50,974 nucleotides of DNA from Carex sylvatica (taxonomy: Eukaryota > Streptophyta > Magnoliopsida > Poales > Cyperaceae): NCBI GenBank assembly GCA_964058845.1, contig CAXKVR010000314.1, positions 1 through 50,974 of the forward strand. The letters are read 5' to 3'. Shown here piece after piece: positions 1 through 9,984 of the stretch. The notes beneath the pieces were generated by a model. It was not told the DNA's origin. It saw only the letters and a list, made by a program, of their open reading frames with translations, and made no database searches. Within the stretch, counting starts at the first letter, position 1; each line of letters starts with the position of its first letter. Position numbers and translations under genes: made by a program.

Positions 1-1
1 C

Positions 2-1124
2 TTCTATGCAAACCTCACCATCTGTGATAACCGATTCCTTCTCTCCTTATATCTATGTGGGCAAGAGATAGCACTATCTCTTGGGAATATAGCCGCATGG
101 CTTGAAATTCCAAATACGGGTGAAAAAACCTATCTCTTAAGGAGTTGGACAAATTTGGCCATTGATACGGTCGATAATTACAAGAGATGGTTTGACCGAA
201 ATAACATTGGCGGGGCATCAATCTATGTCTCTCATCTTCCATCCCTACACCAGTTGCTTTTTACCTTCATCAACAACATCCTCATCCCTAAAGCAACCCT
301 CAAAACCAACCTTGAATGGGGTCCCATGTATTACCTCCGCCACCTCATTCAGATGGATGATAAATAGTTCAATATACCATACATAATCATGCGCCACATG
401 AGGAGCACCTTCAAAAGCAACGTGTCATGTTTTCCTTATCCTCATCTCATTCATAAAATTATTCACGCAAATGGTATTCTTATTCCTGAGGAGCAACAAT
501 TCTATCACCCGAAATATTTGATTGACTTATTACCTATGGTGGATACATGGCAACTCGAATTCGGGTTTACCAAATTTTCGATTCGATAGGCGGGAAGTAA
601 ATGATTAGATCAATAGCGAAGGCGCTCTACCTAACCAATATTGGGATCCCGAACAAGAGAACCAAGAATAAGAACCAACGGTACAAGAACCACCGGAACA
701 AGTCCCACCAGTACAAGTACCACCGGTACAACCTGTGTTTGATCAAATGGGTCAATTTATACCACCACAAGACCTCAATGAACAAATGTATTGGTTATGC
801 CAACAAATGCATGCTCACCGTGTGGAAACTCAATGAGAATTCCAAGAAACGCGTAAAGGAATCCAAGCCCTCCAAAAGGAACAAAGGAGAATTCGATTTC
901 AATTGCTTCAAAACACCCGAGCCATTAACTCACTTGATGAGGTTCACTCAAGTCTCACGGCCCAGTTTGTGAAGCAATATGGTGCGTCATGTAGCACGAG
1001 AATTTCACCTCAACGAGGTGCCAATGTTATACAACAGGAGAACCTTGATGTAGAAAAGAATCTCAATGAAGAAGAAAAGGAAGCTCAAGACGATGATGAA
1101 TTCGATCAACATGGCGACAAGTAG
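2..1124 (+). pseudogene. Sirevirus envelope-like / putative plant transposon protein, degraded
   Basis: One frame reads from base 2 (FYANLTICDNRF, then SLGNIAAWLEIP) to a TAG at 365-367. It continues in the same frame (MRHMRSTFKSNVSCFPYP, then LIHKIIHANGILIPEEQQ) to a stop near 589. A shifted frame then gives a proline/glutamine-rich stretch (VQEPPEQVPPVQVPPVQP) and an acidic tail ending at 1124. The opening resembles the plant 'putative transposon protein' / envelope-like ORF lying 3' of pol in Sirevirus-type elements. That identification is from memory of the family. Its position, upstream of polypurine tracts and a + strand LTR, fits. The internal stop, the frame change and further stops within the Q-rich part (for example before EPTVQEPPEQ) show it is dead. 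The 5' end lies outside the window. A gag-like or other ORF is an alternative. Confidence 0.55.
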
Positions 1125-1529
1125 CTATCTTTAATTTTAAAATTAATTTCAAATTAAAATTTGCTAATTTGGTTGCTATGAACTTAAATTCTCTTAGTTG
1201 TATGTTTAATTTGGACTTGTTTCACTTGAATTATTTACATTGCTTATGTTTATTGATTGTACGAATTGTGGATTATTTAGGGGTTTAATTACAAAATGTT
1301 GGATGCTTAAATTGATCATCTTTTATTTGGTTATTATGGTTGAAATGTATGAAATGTTGCATGAATTTCATTGAAATGATATGTACAAATTGTGATATGC
1401 ATTATGAGATGTTCAATTGACAATCCTTGATTAAAATTACAAATTGAAATGGACTTGTCAATTGTCATGTAGAATCATAGAGTAATCCATCAATTTTATT
1501 TCATTTGTGATTTCTCGGTATTATATTGC

Positions 1530-1715
1530 TAAATTGAGGGGGAGTGCATATTTTGAGGGGAAATACTTTCTATTCGTGCTAATTTTTCTCCCTTTCGTCG
1601 ATTTTCAAAAGGGAGAGAAATTGCTAGACATACAAAATAACAATTGAATAAACCAAATTCTATTTATGCACTTACTCGCATTGTATATTTTTGCAAATCG
1701 TCAAAAGGGAGAGAT
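1530..1715 (+). promoter_or_regulatory. Multiple polypurine tracts with inverted repeat, 5' of a 3' LTR
   Basis: Three purine tracts occur: GAGGGGGAG near 1536-1544, AAAAGGGAGAGA at 1607-1618, and AAAAGGGAGAGAT at 1704-1715, the last abutting the LTR. The middle one forms a hairpin with TTTCTCCCTTT just upstream (about 1583-1595). Repeated polypurine tracts and a short inverted repeat before the 3' LTR are characteristic of Sireviruses. The sequence ATCGTCAAAAGGGAGAGATT next to TGTTG resembles their conserved plus-strand priming site. Confidence 0.65.
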
Positions 1716-1950
1716 TGTTGATCTAGCAATAATCCTTTTCGTCTATTTGACTAATTTACAAAAACATACCATTATTGAATTTTACGATTTTCTTCTACTT
1801 TTGAAAGATATGCAAGTCCAAGTCAAATAGAATTGCAATATGAAATACTTGAACTGAAGAAATATGAAACACTTATCAAGAATACAAATTGTAAAATCAT
1901 AAACTTGGTAAAGTAAGTTTGAGACTGTTTAAACTGGGAACAAATGATGG

Positions 1951-2020
1951 TAACGTTTGTAAAATGCTGGTAACATTTGTAAAACGCTGGTAACGTTTGT
2001 AAAATGCTTGTAACATTTTT
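1951..2020 (+). repeat. 20-bp tandem repeat in LTR U3
   Basis: About 3.5 copies of TAACGTTTGTAAAATGCTGG, with G/A alternation at the CpG (TAACG/TAACA). A decayed pair of similar units lies at about 2172-2205. The position upstream of the TATA box suggests U3 enhancer-type repeats; the CpG to CpA changes fit methylated-cytosine decay. Confidence 0.75.
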
Positions 2021-2236
2021 AGCCTGTCAGAAACGTTAAAGTAATAGCTTGATCAAACTCAGAAGGAAATTAAAAAATTGTAGCATTTATAAAATATTAT
2101 AATGATTTAAGAATGTCAAAAATACTGAAGTACAGTTGTATTAAAATCGTAAATCATATTTTGAATTAAAACGTTGTAACGTTTTATAAAATATTGGTAA
2201 TGTTTTAAGTCAAACAGCTCATTAAACAGCTATTTC

Positions 2237-2244
2237 TATAAATA
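2237..2244 (+). promoter_or_regulatory. LTR TATA box
   Basis: TATAAATA inside the LTR, with the 20-bp repeats about 220 bp upstream. Likely core promoter of the retrotransposon; transcription would begin about 30 bp downstream. Confidence 0.5.
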
Positions 2245-2686
2245 TGGCTTTGGATTTTCTTCCCAAAGGATCTTAGCCGACCCTAATTTTGAAAAATATG
2301 ATTTTTTTTAGAGTTTTAGTTACTTAATTGTTGTGAGAGCTTAAAACTTCAAAATTCCTCAAAGAGACCTTGAGTTAGATTAGGTTAGAGTGATCGTTTC
2401 TCTTGAGTAGCTTAAACTAAGAGACCTTGTTCTCATCTCTTTGAGTTGGCCGGTTGACTTCTCACATGGATTGTAAGGTCTCAATGGTTCACAAGTTGTA
2501 ATTATTTTGTATTGGGTAATAAAAAGGCGCACCTACAAGAGGTTGCGAAGCTCCGAAGACGTAGGCCTTTGTTTTACCGAACTCCGTTAACATTCTGCTT
2601 GTTAAATTTCTCTAAAGTTATCTATTTACTCTCAATTGCATTTAATTTCAGTTTTTGAGCAATTTAGAGGTGCACTTAGTGTAACA

Positions 2687-3102
2687 TTGTCTGCACCGAT
2701 GCCTGAGGCAATATTTCAACAATTTGGATATGAAGTGGTACGTGTATTTTTCTAATAACCTACTTATTGAGAAACCAAATTATTCATTTATTAACCATTT
2801 ATTTTTAGGGAGATTACCTCTGGTTTGAGCAGACTCAGCCATCACAAAATTTTGTGTTCGACGTGGGTTCTCAATACGGTACCGTATACACTCAGGATTA
2901 CTCCTCTCCTCATTTTTACACACAGGATAAGCCACTACCAGAGGACAGTACTATATCCTTTGTAGAGACTGCTACAGCTTCTATTTTTGGTCTTTCGGCA
3001 GTTCCTGCCTCATCTGAGGAGGTTTTGTTTGGGCAGATACCAGATGAGACCCCACCACTGCCATCGCGACAATGTATGTTACCTTTCAGTCAATCAAGTT
3101 AG
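2687..3102 (+). pseudogene. Unidentified two-exon coding fragment, probably transposon-derived
   Basis: An open frame runs LSAPMPEAIFQQFGYEV (2687-2737), meets a good donor (GTACGT at 2738), and resumes after a pyrimidine-rich acceptor at 2808 as GDYLWFEQTQPSQNFVFDVG, ending at TAG 3100-3102. Both exons are in phase 0. The short PEAIFQQFG peptide is reminiscent of the RQFG motif of plant mobile-domain (PMD) proteins carried by MULE elements, but that is a weak resemblance. The Sirevirus LTR appears to have inserted in this unit, and its downstream side is cut by the copia fragment. No start codon is visible and the function is not recognised. Confidence 0.4.
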
Positions 3103-3120
3103 GAGATTGAGGAAGAAGAG

Positions 3121-3166
3121 GACTTGGGGCGCAGTAAGAGAGTTAAGACTTGGGGCGCAGTAAGAG
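3121..3166 (+). repeat. 26-bp direct duplication at a transposon junction
   Basis: GACTTGGGGCGCAGTAAGAG occurs at 3121-3140 and again at 3147-3166. The first copy reads in the frame of the upstream coding fragment (EEEEDLGRSK) and the second leads into the copia ORF frame (GRSKSIPT). It therefore sits on the boundary of two unrelated sequences. Confidence 0.85.
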
Positions 3167-5012
3167 TATCCCAACCATAGTTCCTATGGCTAGTGGGAGC
3201 ATGAGTAAACAGGTTCCTCAACCTATTGAGGAAGAGGTTCACACATCACCACATAGTGTTCAATCCAGTATTGAACCAATTTCACAAGAGATTGTGCAAG
3301 AGATTCAAGAGACTCAGGATGAACAGGAAGAGCCACAAGAACTAAGAAGGTCAACAAGACCTAGAAAGAAACCCGATTTCTATCTAGGACTTCATGAGAT
3401 CATGGTAATAGATACCGAAGATCCGACGACCTTTCAAGAAGCAATGAATAGAGATGACTCAAAATCATGGTATGAAGCCATGAAATCTGAAATGCAATCC
3501 ATGTATGACAACCAAGTATGGACCTTGGTAGATTTTCCTCAAGGAAAGAAAACCGTTCAAAACAAATGGGTTTTCAAGAGAAAGATGGACATGGATGGAA
3601 ACATGACAACATACAAGGCAAGACTTGTAGCGAAAGGGTTTAGTCAAGTTCAAGGGATTGACTATGATGAAACCTTCTCGCCTGTTGCAATGTTTAAGTC
3701 TATTCGGATATTACTAGCCATTGCCGCATATTATGACTATGAAATATGGCAAATGGATGTCAAAACAGCATTCCTTAACGGGAATTTGGAAGAGGACGTG
3801 TACATGGTACAACCTCCGGGTTTTGAAGATCCAAGTAATGGTGGTAAAGTATGCAAGCTTCAAAGGTCCATTTATGGACTAAAGCAAGCATCTAGGAGTT
3901 GGAAAAAGCATTTTGATGACGAGGTTAAACGCCTTGGATTCGTCCAAAGCAAGGAAGAGCCTTGTGTATACAAGATAGTCAGTGGGAGTTATGTACTTTT
4001 CTTGGTCTTATATGTTGATGACATACTATTGATAGGAAACTTTATTCCCTTAATGGAGCAAACAAAATCTTCATTGAAAGATATTTTCTCAATGAAAGAC
4101 TTGGGTGAGGCCCAATATATCTTGGGTATTAAGATATATAGAGATAGGTCTCGGAAACTCATTGGCTTAAGTCAACGTACGTATATTGACAAAGTGTTGA
4201 AACGGTTCAACATGCAGAATTCCAAGAAAGGAAATGTGCCAATGACTCAAGGTGTAACACTTAGCAAGTCTCAGTGTGCTACAACACGTAAAGACATTGA
4301 AATCATGAAGGATGTACCATATGCTTCTGCAATTGGTTCCATCATGTATGCTATGGTGTGTACGCGACCTGATGTCGCGTATGCTCTGAGTATGACAAGT
4401 CGTCATCAAGCCCATGCAGGTCCTGCTCATTGGACTGCGGTCAAGAATATCCTCAAGTATATTAACAGGACTAAGGATAAGTTTCTTGTGTATGGGGGAA
4501 AAATGGAGCTCGTTGTAGAAGGCTACGCCGATGCAAGTTTTGCGACCGATTATGATGATAAGCGATCGCAATCTGGGTATGTTTTCATTTTGAATGGGGG
4601 TGCCGTTAGTTGGAGAAGTTTCAAACAATCAACAACGGCTGACTCAACAACCCAATCAGAGGTGATGGCTGCTGCTGAAGCCAGCAAAGAGGGTGTTTGG
4701 ATCAAGAAGTTCATTGAGGAACTTAATGTGGTACCTTCCATCGAAGGACCATTGGAGCTGTTTTGCGATAATAGTGGAGCTATTGCGCAAATCAAGGAGC
4801 CGAAGGCACACCACAAGATCAAACACATGGATAGAAAATACTTTGTCATTCGAGACTTCATAGAAGAGGGTAGAATAAAATTGTTAAAGGTGGACACGGA
4901 TAGCAACACAGCAGATCCGCTAACAAAGCCTTTATCTCAAGCCAAGAGCGAAGTCCACTTTGATTCCATGGGTCTAAAGGAACATGGAGAATGGATAGAG
5001 ATAGCTGATTAA
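3150..5012 (+). CDS. Ty1/copia pol fragment: reverse transcriptase and RNase H
   Basis: Intact 620-codon ORF. A linker rich in E/Q and ending RRSTRPRKKPDFYLG is followed by the copia RT. Its signatures include NKWVFKRK, YKARLVAKGFSQ, the first catalytic region QMDVKTAFLNGNLEEDVYM, the YVDDILL active site (about residue 290), and SIYGLKQASRSW. RNase H follows: GYADASFATD, SQSGYVF, a TTADSTTQSEVMAAAEA region, CDNSGAI and the HIK/R-type end. It closes with ADPLTKPLSQAKSEVH, as in the C-terminus of copia polyproteins. Gag, protease and integrase are missing, so the element is 5'-truncated. The ATG at 3150 is probably not a natural start. The family looks Angela/Tork-like. Catalytic residues remain, unlike the related copy at 35.6 kb. 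Confidence 0.93.
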   Translation: MGRSKSIPTIVPMASGSMSKQVPQPIEEEVHTSPHSVQSSIEPISQEIVQEIQETQDEQEEPQELRRSTRPRKKPDFYLGLHEIMVIDTEDPTTFQEAMNRDDSKSWYEAMKSEMQSMYDNQVWTLVDFPQGKKTVQNKWVFKRKMDMDGNMTTYKARLVAKGFSQVQGIDYDETFSPVAMFKSIRILLAIAAYYDYEIWQMDVKTAFLNGNLEEDVYMVQPPGFEDPSNGGKVCKLQRSIYGLKQASRSWKKHFDDEVKRLGFVQSKEEPCVYKIVSGSYVLFLVLYVDDILLIGNFIPLMEQTKSSLKDIFSMKDLGEAQYILGIKIYRDRSRKLIGLSQRTYIDKVLKRFNMQNSKKGNVPMTQGVTLSKSQCATTRKDIEIMKDVPYASAIGSIMYAMVCTRPDVAYALSMTSRHQAHAGPAHWTAVKNILKYINRTKDKFLVYGGKMELVVEGYADASFATDYDDKRSQSGYVFILNGGAVSWRSFKQSTTADSTTQSEVMAAAEASKEGVWIKKFIEELNVVPSIEGPLELFCDNSGAIAQIKEPKAHHKIKHMDRKYFVIRDFIEEGRIKLLKVDTDSNTADPLTKPLSQAKSEVHFDSMGLKEHGEWIEIAD

Positions 5013-5080
5013 TTCAGAAGGCAACTCTAGTTTTTTTTAAGTTAATACATATGAATGTATAAGATGTAATTTTAAGAACA

Positions 5081-6871
5081 AGTGGGAGATTGTTAGATTT
5101 GTGTTCTAAAAGTTATCATTTGTTGATTATCTTTTATATATGTTATATTTATGAATTGAATGTGATTTACATTTTGTTCCATGAGTTTTATATTTATATT
5201 TAGAAGTGTTCAAGAAGATGCACTTAGTCTTGAACTGCAGGACTTTAAGTAAATAAATATACAACACTAAAATGTTCACAGGTCTTGCATATTAGCAGGA
5301 ACACTAATATGACATATAAGACTGTCGTGTTGATTAAAAGTACGTTGTAGTTCTGCAAACGTTGATAAAAGATTATTATTTAATAACACGAATATATGAA
5401 ATGCTTCATATATTGAACAGACCTAATAGATGAAACATTATATGGATTGTGTTAGTGTCATTAATGTTTTCATCGTGTCTCTGATTTCAAGATTGAGACA
5501 TATATTGTTTTCACATGAGGAATGTACAACGTAATTATTATTAAAAGCTACTTGCAAGAAGTGGTGATAAAAATAATAGTTCTTTATATGTAACTTGTGC
5601 GGGAAAATGATATATGTCAATAGCATCATTGCCACTCATTAATAATGAGAAATGATATTTTGGGCCCCTTGGTAAAGTAGAATTATAAATGGATCCAATA
5701 TAACTGAAGTGCAGTTATAATTTTATAATTTGCTTAATAGAGATCAAGAAATGATTATAATACAAAGATGACACATTCCTACTTTGTATATTAATCAGAA
5801 TATTATAAGGCAAGAAATGGACACAAGTAATGACAAATGTTACATTACTGTAAGGATCGCGTTTCGTAAAAGGATTACTAAACGTCTATGTTATTTGGGT
5901 AGCTGTAATGTATAGCTAGAATACCGCTTACAGTTTATGGAATTAAATATTTTATTTCATTGCCAATATAATATAGATCCTCAATATAGGTCACACCAAC
6001 TGAACGAGAAACAAGAAATAAATATTATGTCACATGATGTGGCTAACTAGCAGGGAAATAAATATATATATTGTAATGTGCATATTATGAGAATAATATT
6101 CGTTGCACATATCATAATATGTGAATATTATGAATATATATTTCAAGCCCAAGCCCAAGCCCAAAACATATTTTAGCAAATTGAGAAGAGAATAAGCCCA
6201 AACAAATATTGATTATGACCATTAAATTCGGATTACAAAATGGACAGATTTTAAGGCAACTTTGAATAAGCATTTGAAGGGGCAAACATTAACCAATCTG
6301 GGCGTATGATCTATGATTTCTGTAGCCCTTCGAATGTAGAATCCAACGGTGAAAGTTTCAAGTCGTTTGGAATTCCCTACAGAAAGTTGTGATAGTTTTA
6401 GTAACGAAAGGTCAGAAGTTGATGTGCTGTTTTCGAATTATGTTCATGTTTTAATACGAATTTAAAGAGTCTAATTATGTTTTTAATAGCTGTAAATAAT
6501 AGAACTAAATATATACATCAGGTATGGCTTTTCTCTCTCTCATGTGAGTTTAGAGTTTTTTTTTCTCCAAAACATTTTGCTAAAATATATATCGATTGAT
6601 CATACAATCGATTAATAGACGGGTGAAAAGCTAGACGCGGAAGAGAGTTCGCTAGCACGAATTCGACACCGTTCTTGTTTCGGATTCAAGGTGAACCTCG
6701 GAGGAATCAAGCTACGTTAAAGATTATTGGTATGATATAAAATTCCCTCTTGTAGGAATATATATATATATGATTACGACATGGATAAATTAGCAATAAT
6801 AGAACGATCTTAGATGTTATCGGATTAAATTTTATTTTATTTTATCCGATTCGCATCATGAAATCCTTTAG
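5081..6871 (+). mobile_element. 3' LTR (with polypurine tract) of the copia element
   Basis: AGTGGGAGAT (5081-5090) is the polypurine tract and TGTTAGATTTGTGTTC starts the LTR at 5091, 78 bp after the RT-RNase H stop. The right edge is set near 6871 because Athila coding sequence (FLGPKNYFPMIVNAG) begins at 6872. The tail ATGAAATCC near 6859 also occurs at the end of the related LTR at 36.9-38.7 kb. Length is about 1.78 kb. A (CAAGCC) triplet lies near 6146, and GGGCCCCTTGGTAAAG near 5664 is shared with the other copy. The exact 3' terminus (normally ..CA) is not clear. Confidence 0.7.
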
Positions 6872-7350
6872 TTCCTAGGTCCAAAAAATTATTTTCCTAT
6901 GATTGTAAATGCAGGTTTAAATCCCGATCAGACCGCCAAGCTCTTGGAGAAGCTGAAAATCCACAAAGGTGCAATCGGGTACACAATCAAGGACCTGAAG
7001 GGGATTAGCCCATCCATCTGCTCACATAGGATCTTACTGGAAGATGATCACAAGCCATTTGTTGAACACCAACGATGGCTCAACCCGAATCTGAGAGAGC
7101 TAGTAAATAAAGAAATCTTTAAACTTCTTGATGCAGGTATTATCTACCCGATTTCAGATAGCGAATGGGAGAGCCCTGTCCATGTGGTGCCAAAGAAGGG
7201 AGGAGCTACAATGGTGCAAAATGAGAAGAATGAACTGATCCAGACACGTGTGGTGAATGGTTATAGGATGTGCATTGACTACAGAAAGCTCAATGCAGCC
7301 ACACGCAAAGACCACTTTCCACAGCCATTTGTTGATCAACTCCTTAAAAG
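6872..7350 (+). pseudogene. Athila-type Ty3 pol, first part (start of reverse transcriptase)
   Basis: Reads FLGPKNYFPMIVNAG, then a linker (LLEKLKIHKGAIGYTIKDLK), GISPSICSHRILLEDD, LLDAGIIYPISDSEWESPVH, VVPKKGG and YRMCIDYRKLNAATRKDHFP. These are the standard landmarks before the catalytic core of Athila reverse transcriptases (Ty3, Tat/Athila lineage). The reading frame is interrupted at LLK by a solo LTR at 7351 and resumes at 9985. Upstream gag and protease are absent because the copia LTR abuts at about 6871. Confidence 0.9.
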
Positions 7351-7553
7351 TGTTACGTTACGAAATTTTATAATTAATTTTTAAATGTTTTAAAAGCAAG
7401 AATCGAAAATCGTGCTAACGAAATAAAAATTTTAATTTAAAATAATATTTTCATAGATAAGCAAGTCCAATGTTGACTTTAAAATACGTCCCGAGTTCGC
7501 TAAGAATCAAAACAACGTCAAAAATAAAAAAAGTTCTGGACTTTTATAGGTCT

Positions 7554-7927
7554 AGTGCGTCCGCACTGGTGGTGAGTGTGGACGGTTGATCCGCACTGAC
7601 TCCAGTTTCCATTTAATTTATGTTCTGTATTACGCCAGTGCGTCCGCACTAAATTTGAGTCCATCCGCACTGATAAAATTCTGTATTGGCTGAATTTTCT
7701 GAAATCTGACAAGTTCTGAGTGCGGGTGTCTTGACCCGCACTGAAATTTCAATGCGGATGCATTAGACTCGGACTTTTTCTTATCCAGTGCCATTTTGAT
7801 AAAAATTTGACCAAGTACTGAGTGCGTCCGTATTTGTGTATATTTCTGTGTTTCCTGAGTTGTCGAAATTCTACCAAGTGTTGAGTGCGGGTGACAGACC
7901 CGCACTGAAATTGAGTGCGTCCGCACT
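7554..7927 (+). repeat. Dyad-rich U3 repeats (AGTGCG-TC-CGCACT) in solo LTR
   Basis: The 14-bp dyad AGTGCGTCCGCACT occurs perfectly at 7554-7567, 7637-7650 and 7914-7927. Two longer hairpins share the same arm: AGTGCGGGT..ACCCGCACT with 6-7 nt loops near 7718-7741, and the same arms with a GACAG loop at 7884-7906. Degenerate copies lie between them. The array ends 14 bp before the TATA box. Confidence 0.85.
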
Positions 7928-7940
7928 CAGAGGGCTTTTT

Positions 7941-7947
7941 TATAAAA
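7941..7947 (+). promoter_or_regulatory. TATA box of solo LTR
   Basis: TATAAAA follows the dyad-repeat array and precedes a C/T-rich leader (7965-8060). It is the probable core promoter separating U3 from R/U5, and could still drive outward transcription of downstream DNA. Confidence 0.5.
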
Positions 7948-9984
7948 TCTCATATTTTCTTTCCTTTCTCTCTCTTCCCCTCCGCCCCTTTTCCCATTTC
8001 TTTTCTGTGTTCCACCCAAAAGAGAAGAAGAGAGAGAGAGAGCTCTCTCTCCTTCCAAATTGCCCCAAAGCTCGTGAAATCAAACGAATGAAAGAGAAAT
8101 CGGTTGCTTGTCCCATCTAGCTCTCCTATTCGATATTTCTTTCTCTCCTCTTCTCTCTCGAAACCTCAGATTTCTCGATTGCTCGGATTTTTATTTTAAA
8201 CTCGAGATTTGTGTTTGAATTGCTCGTAGACTAGTTCCTTTGAACTTCTGGGTTGTTTATTTGTTGATTCCATTCCCGATTTCATCTCGATGGTTGATTT
8301 CGATTTTTAGGGTTTTTGTGCCAAAATCGAAAGTGGAAATAATCGTGAATTGTTTAGTTTAATCCAACCAATTAGACTTATAATCGGTATGGTTATCTCT
8401 AAATCTTGAGACTCTAGAACGTGTAATGGTTGATTCGAGTTTCGACCAAATTAGGGTTAATCAATTAGTAAACCGAATTATTGCGGGAACCAAAATAGAG
8501 AACCAGTACATGAATTGTTACCAAATGAAAATTATATATGGTTTGGAGGACCTAGATGTAAATGTGCGAAGATTTAGAGATTGTTAGTAAGAAAAAATGA
8601 ATCAAAAAAATCGATACCAAAGCATAGGAATGTATAAGTCATTAATGAACTCGAGTAAGTATCTCGACCATTGAACCAGGATTAAACCAAGTATACATGT
8701 AATATAGGTGTAGGCTCGGTCGAGCAAGAATTTGCAGGGCACCTCAAGACGTCTGATCCATAAGTACGCAGTACGCTCGTCGTAAACAGGTGTGGGATTT
8801 CTGGACTTGTTTGATATTTCATTTTCAGGAATTAAACTATTTATTTATTTGTCATGTTGAATATCTGATTGATTGCATCATTGAATTGCGTAAATCATTT
8901 GCATAGCCCAATCAAATTAAACTCGAATTGACTTGAATGATTTACATACTGGTATGGTTGTTGGCTGTGTCGATCTGTTATGATCTGATCATGGTTGAGA
9001 GTCACCACAAATTGTTGATTGAGAAGGATTTACGAAGTTAAGCTATGATAGCTGACTTGGATCCAACAAATTTGCAAAGTTGAGCTGTATAACTGACTTT
9101 GACCCCAGGATCTTTTTGGCGCATTAGGTGAATAACCCTCATGGTTTCGCAGTACCGGTTGGGACGAGGGGTGGGTGATTATGTTGATTGTGATTGTGAT
9201 CGAGGGTGACATGTGTAACGTCTGTGACTCGGTGGCATTCTCCTACGTGTTAATGCGTTTGGATGGTCAATTGACTATTACGACAATTGGAATGATTTCA
9301 AAGTGAATTTTCTTTATATGATTTGAACCAGACCTTAGGAAATGGTTAAGCCAAGCAATTACAGATGGGTGTCAGATAAAGGGTCAAGCTCAAAAGAACA
9401 TCTGTAGTTGCTACAAGCCCTAATAAATGAGTTAAGCCAAATATGTGTGTTTGTTTGTTTGAACTTCATTTTGGAAATTTCGTTAACTGTGATTCATTTG
9501 ATTAAATTGTTGTCGAGCATATGCATCCCTTTAAATTATGAATATGTATCTGTTTGAATTGCTATTGTATGGGTTTCATTTTTTAATATGAAATTTGATT
9601 GCAAGTCCAACAATCTAACTGTGGCAAAATTCGCATTGAGAATTTATTCTCACCCCCACCCTTCGGGTTATTTTACAGGTTCTAGTGCGACTGAGTCCGA
9701 TGAGGCATGCGAGTAGTAGGCCTTTGGTAGTTATCCTTATATGACCCTAGACTTATTTTGTTGTATAGTTCTAGGTTAGGCCTTATGGTTAGTATTCGGA
9801 TGAGATACTTTTGATGTATTATACTCTGACCAAACTGCGTACTTTGAATTAAATTTAGAAACTTGTGTTTATATTTTTTATTGTCTTGAGTGTCTGATTG
9901 AAATGTGAACTGCCTTGTAAGCATACACGGGGTTGTATGCTTACAGCGGGGGACTATTGCGACCCGTGGCCGCGGGGTGTGACA

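Larger units (their letters stand above)
1716..2686 (+). mobile_element. 3' LTR of a Sirevirus-like copia retrotransposon
   Basis: The LTR begins TGTTGATCTAGC directly after a polypurine tract. It probably ends at GTGCACTTAGTGTAACA (2670-2686, TGTT..AACA termini), giving about 971 bp. An alternative end is TTTCAACA at 2721 (1006 bp). I prefer 2686 because bases 2687-2737 read in frame into the coding fragment that follows. A TATAAATA box lies at 2237, so U3 is 1716-about 2270. The partner 5' LTR is outside the window, so the target duplication cannot be checked here. Confidence 0.6.
7351..9984 (+). mobile_element. Solo LTR (2634 bp) inserted in Athila pol, Tekay/Del-like
   Basis: Starts TGTTACGTTACG and ends GGGGTGTGACA, flanked by a near-perfect 5-bp duplication (aaaag at 7346-7350, gaaag at 9985-9989). 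The interrupted Athila protein frame resumes directly after it, so both edges are precise to the base. There is no internal retrotransposon region, so this is a solo LTR left by unequal recombination. A TATAAAA box at 7941, a pyrimidine-rich leader, 'CACCCCCACCCTTCGGG' near 9650 and the CCGCGGGGTGTGACA terminus resemble Tekay/Del chromovirus LTRs. Lineage assignment is inference. No coding capacity is credible inside it. Confidence 0.88.

Noticed and set aside
4167..4909. Minus-strand ORFs of 119-153 codons opposite the copia RNase H
   Set aside because: They are complementary shadows of a clearly coding + strand frame, with no family signature.
7518..8120. ORFs of 64-98 codons inside the solo LTR
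   Set aside because: They read through the CpG dyad repeats and pyrimidine-rich leader; composition and repeats explain them.
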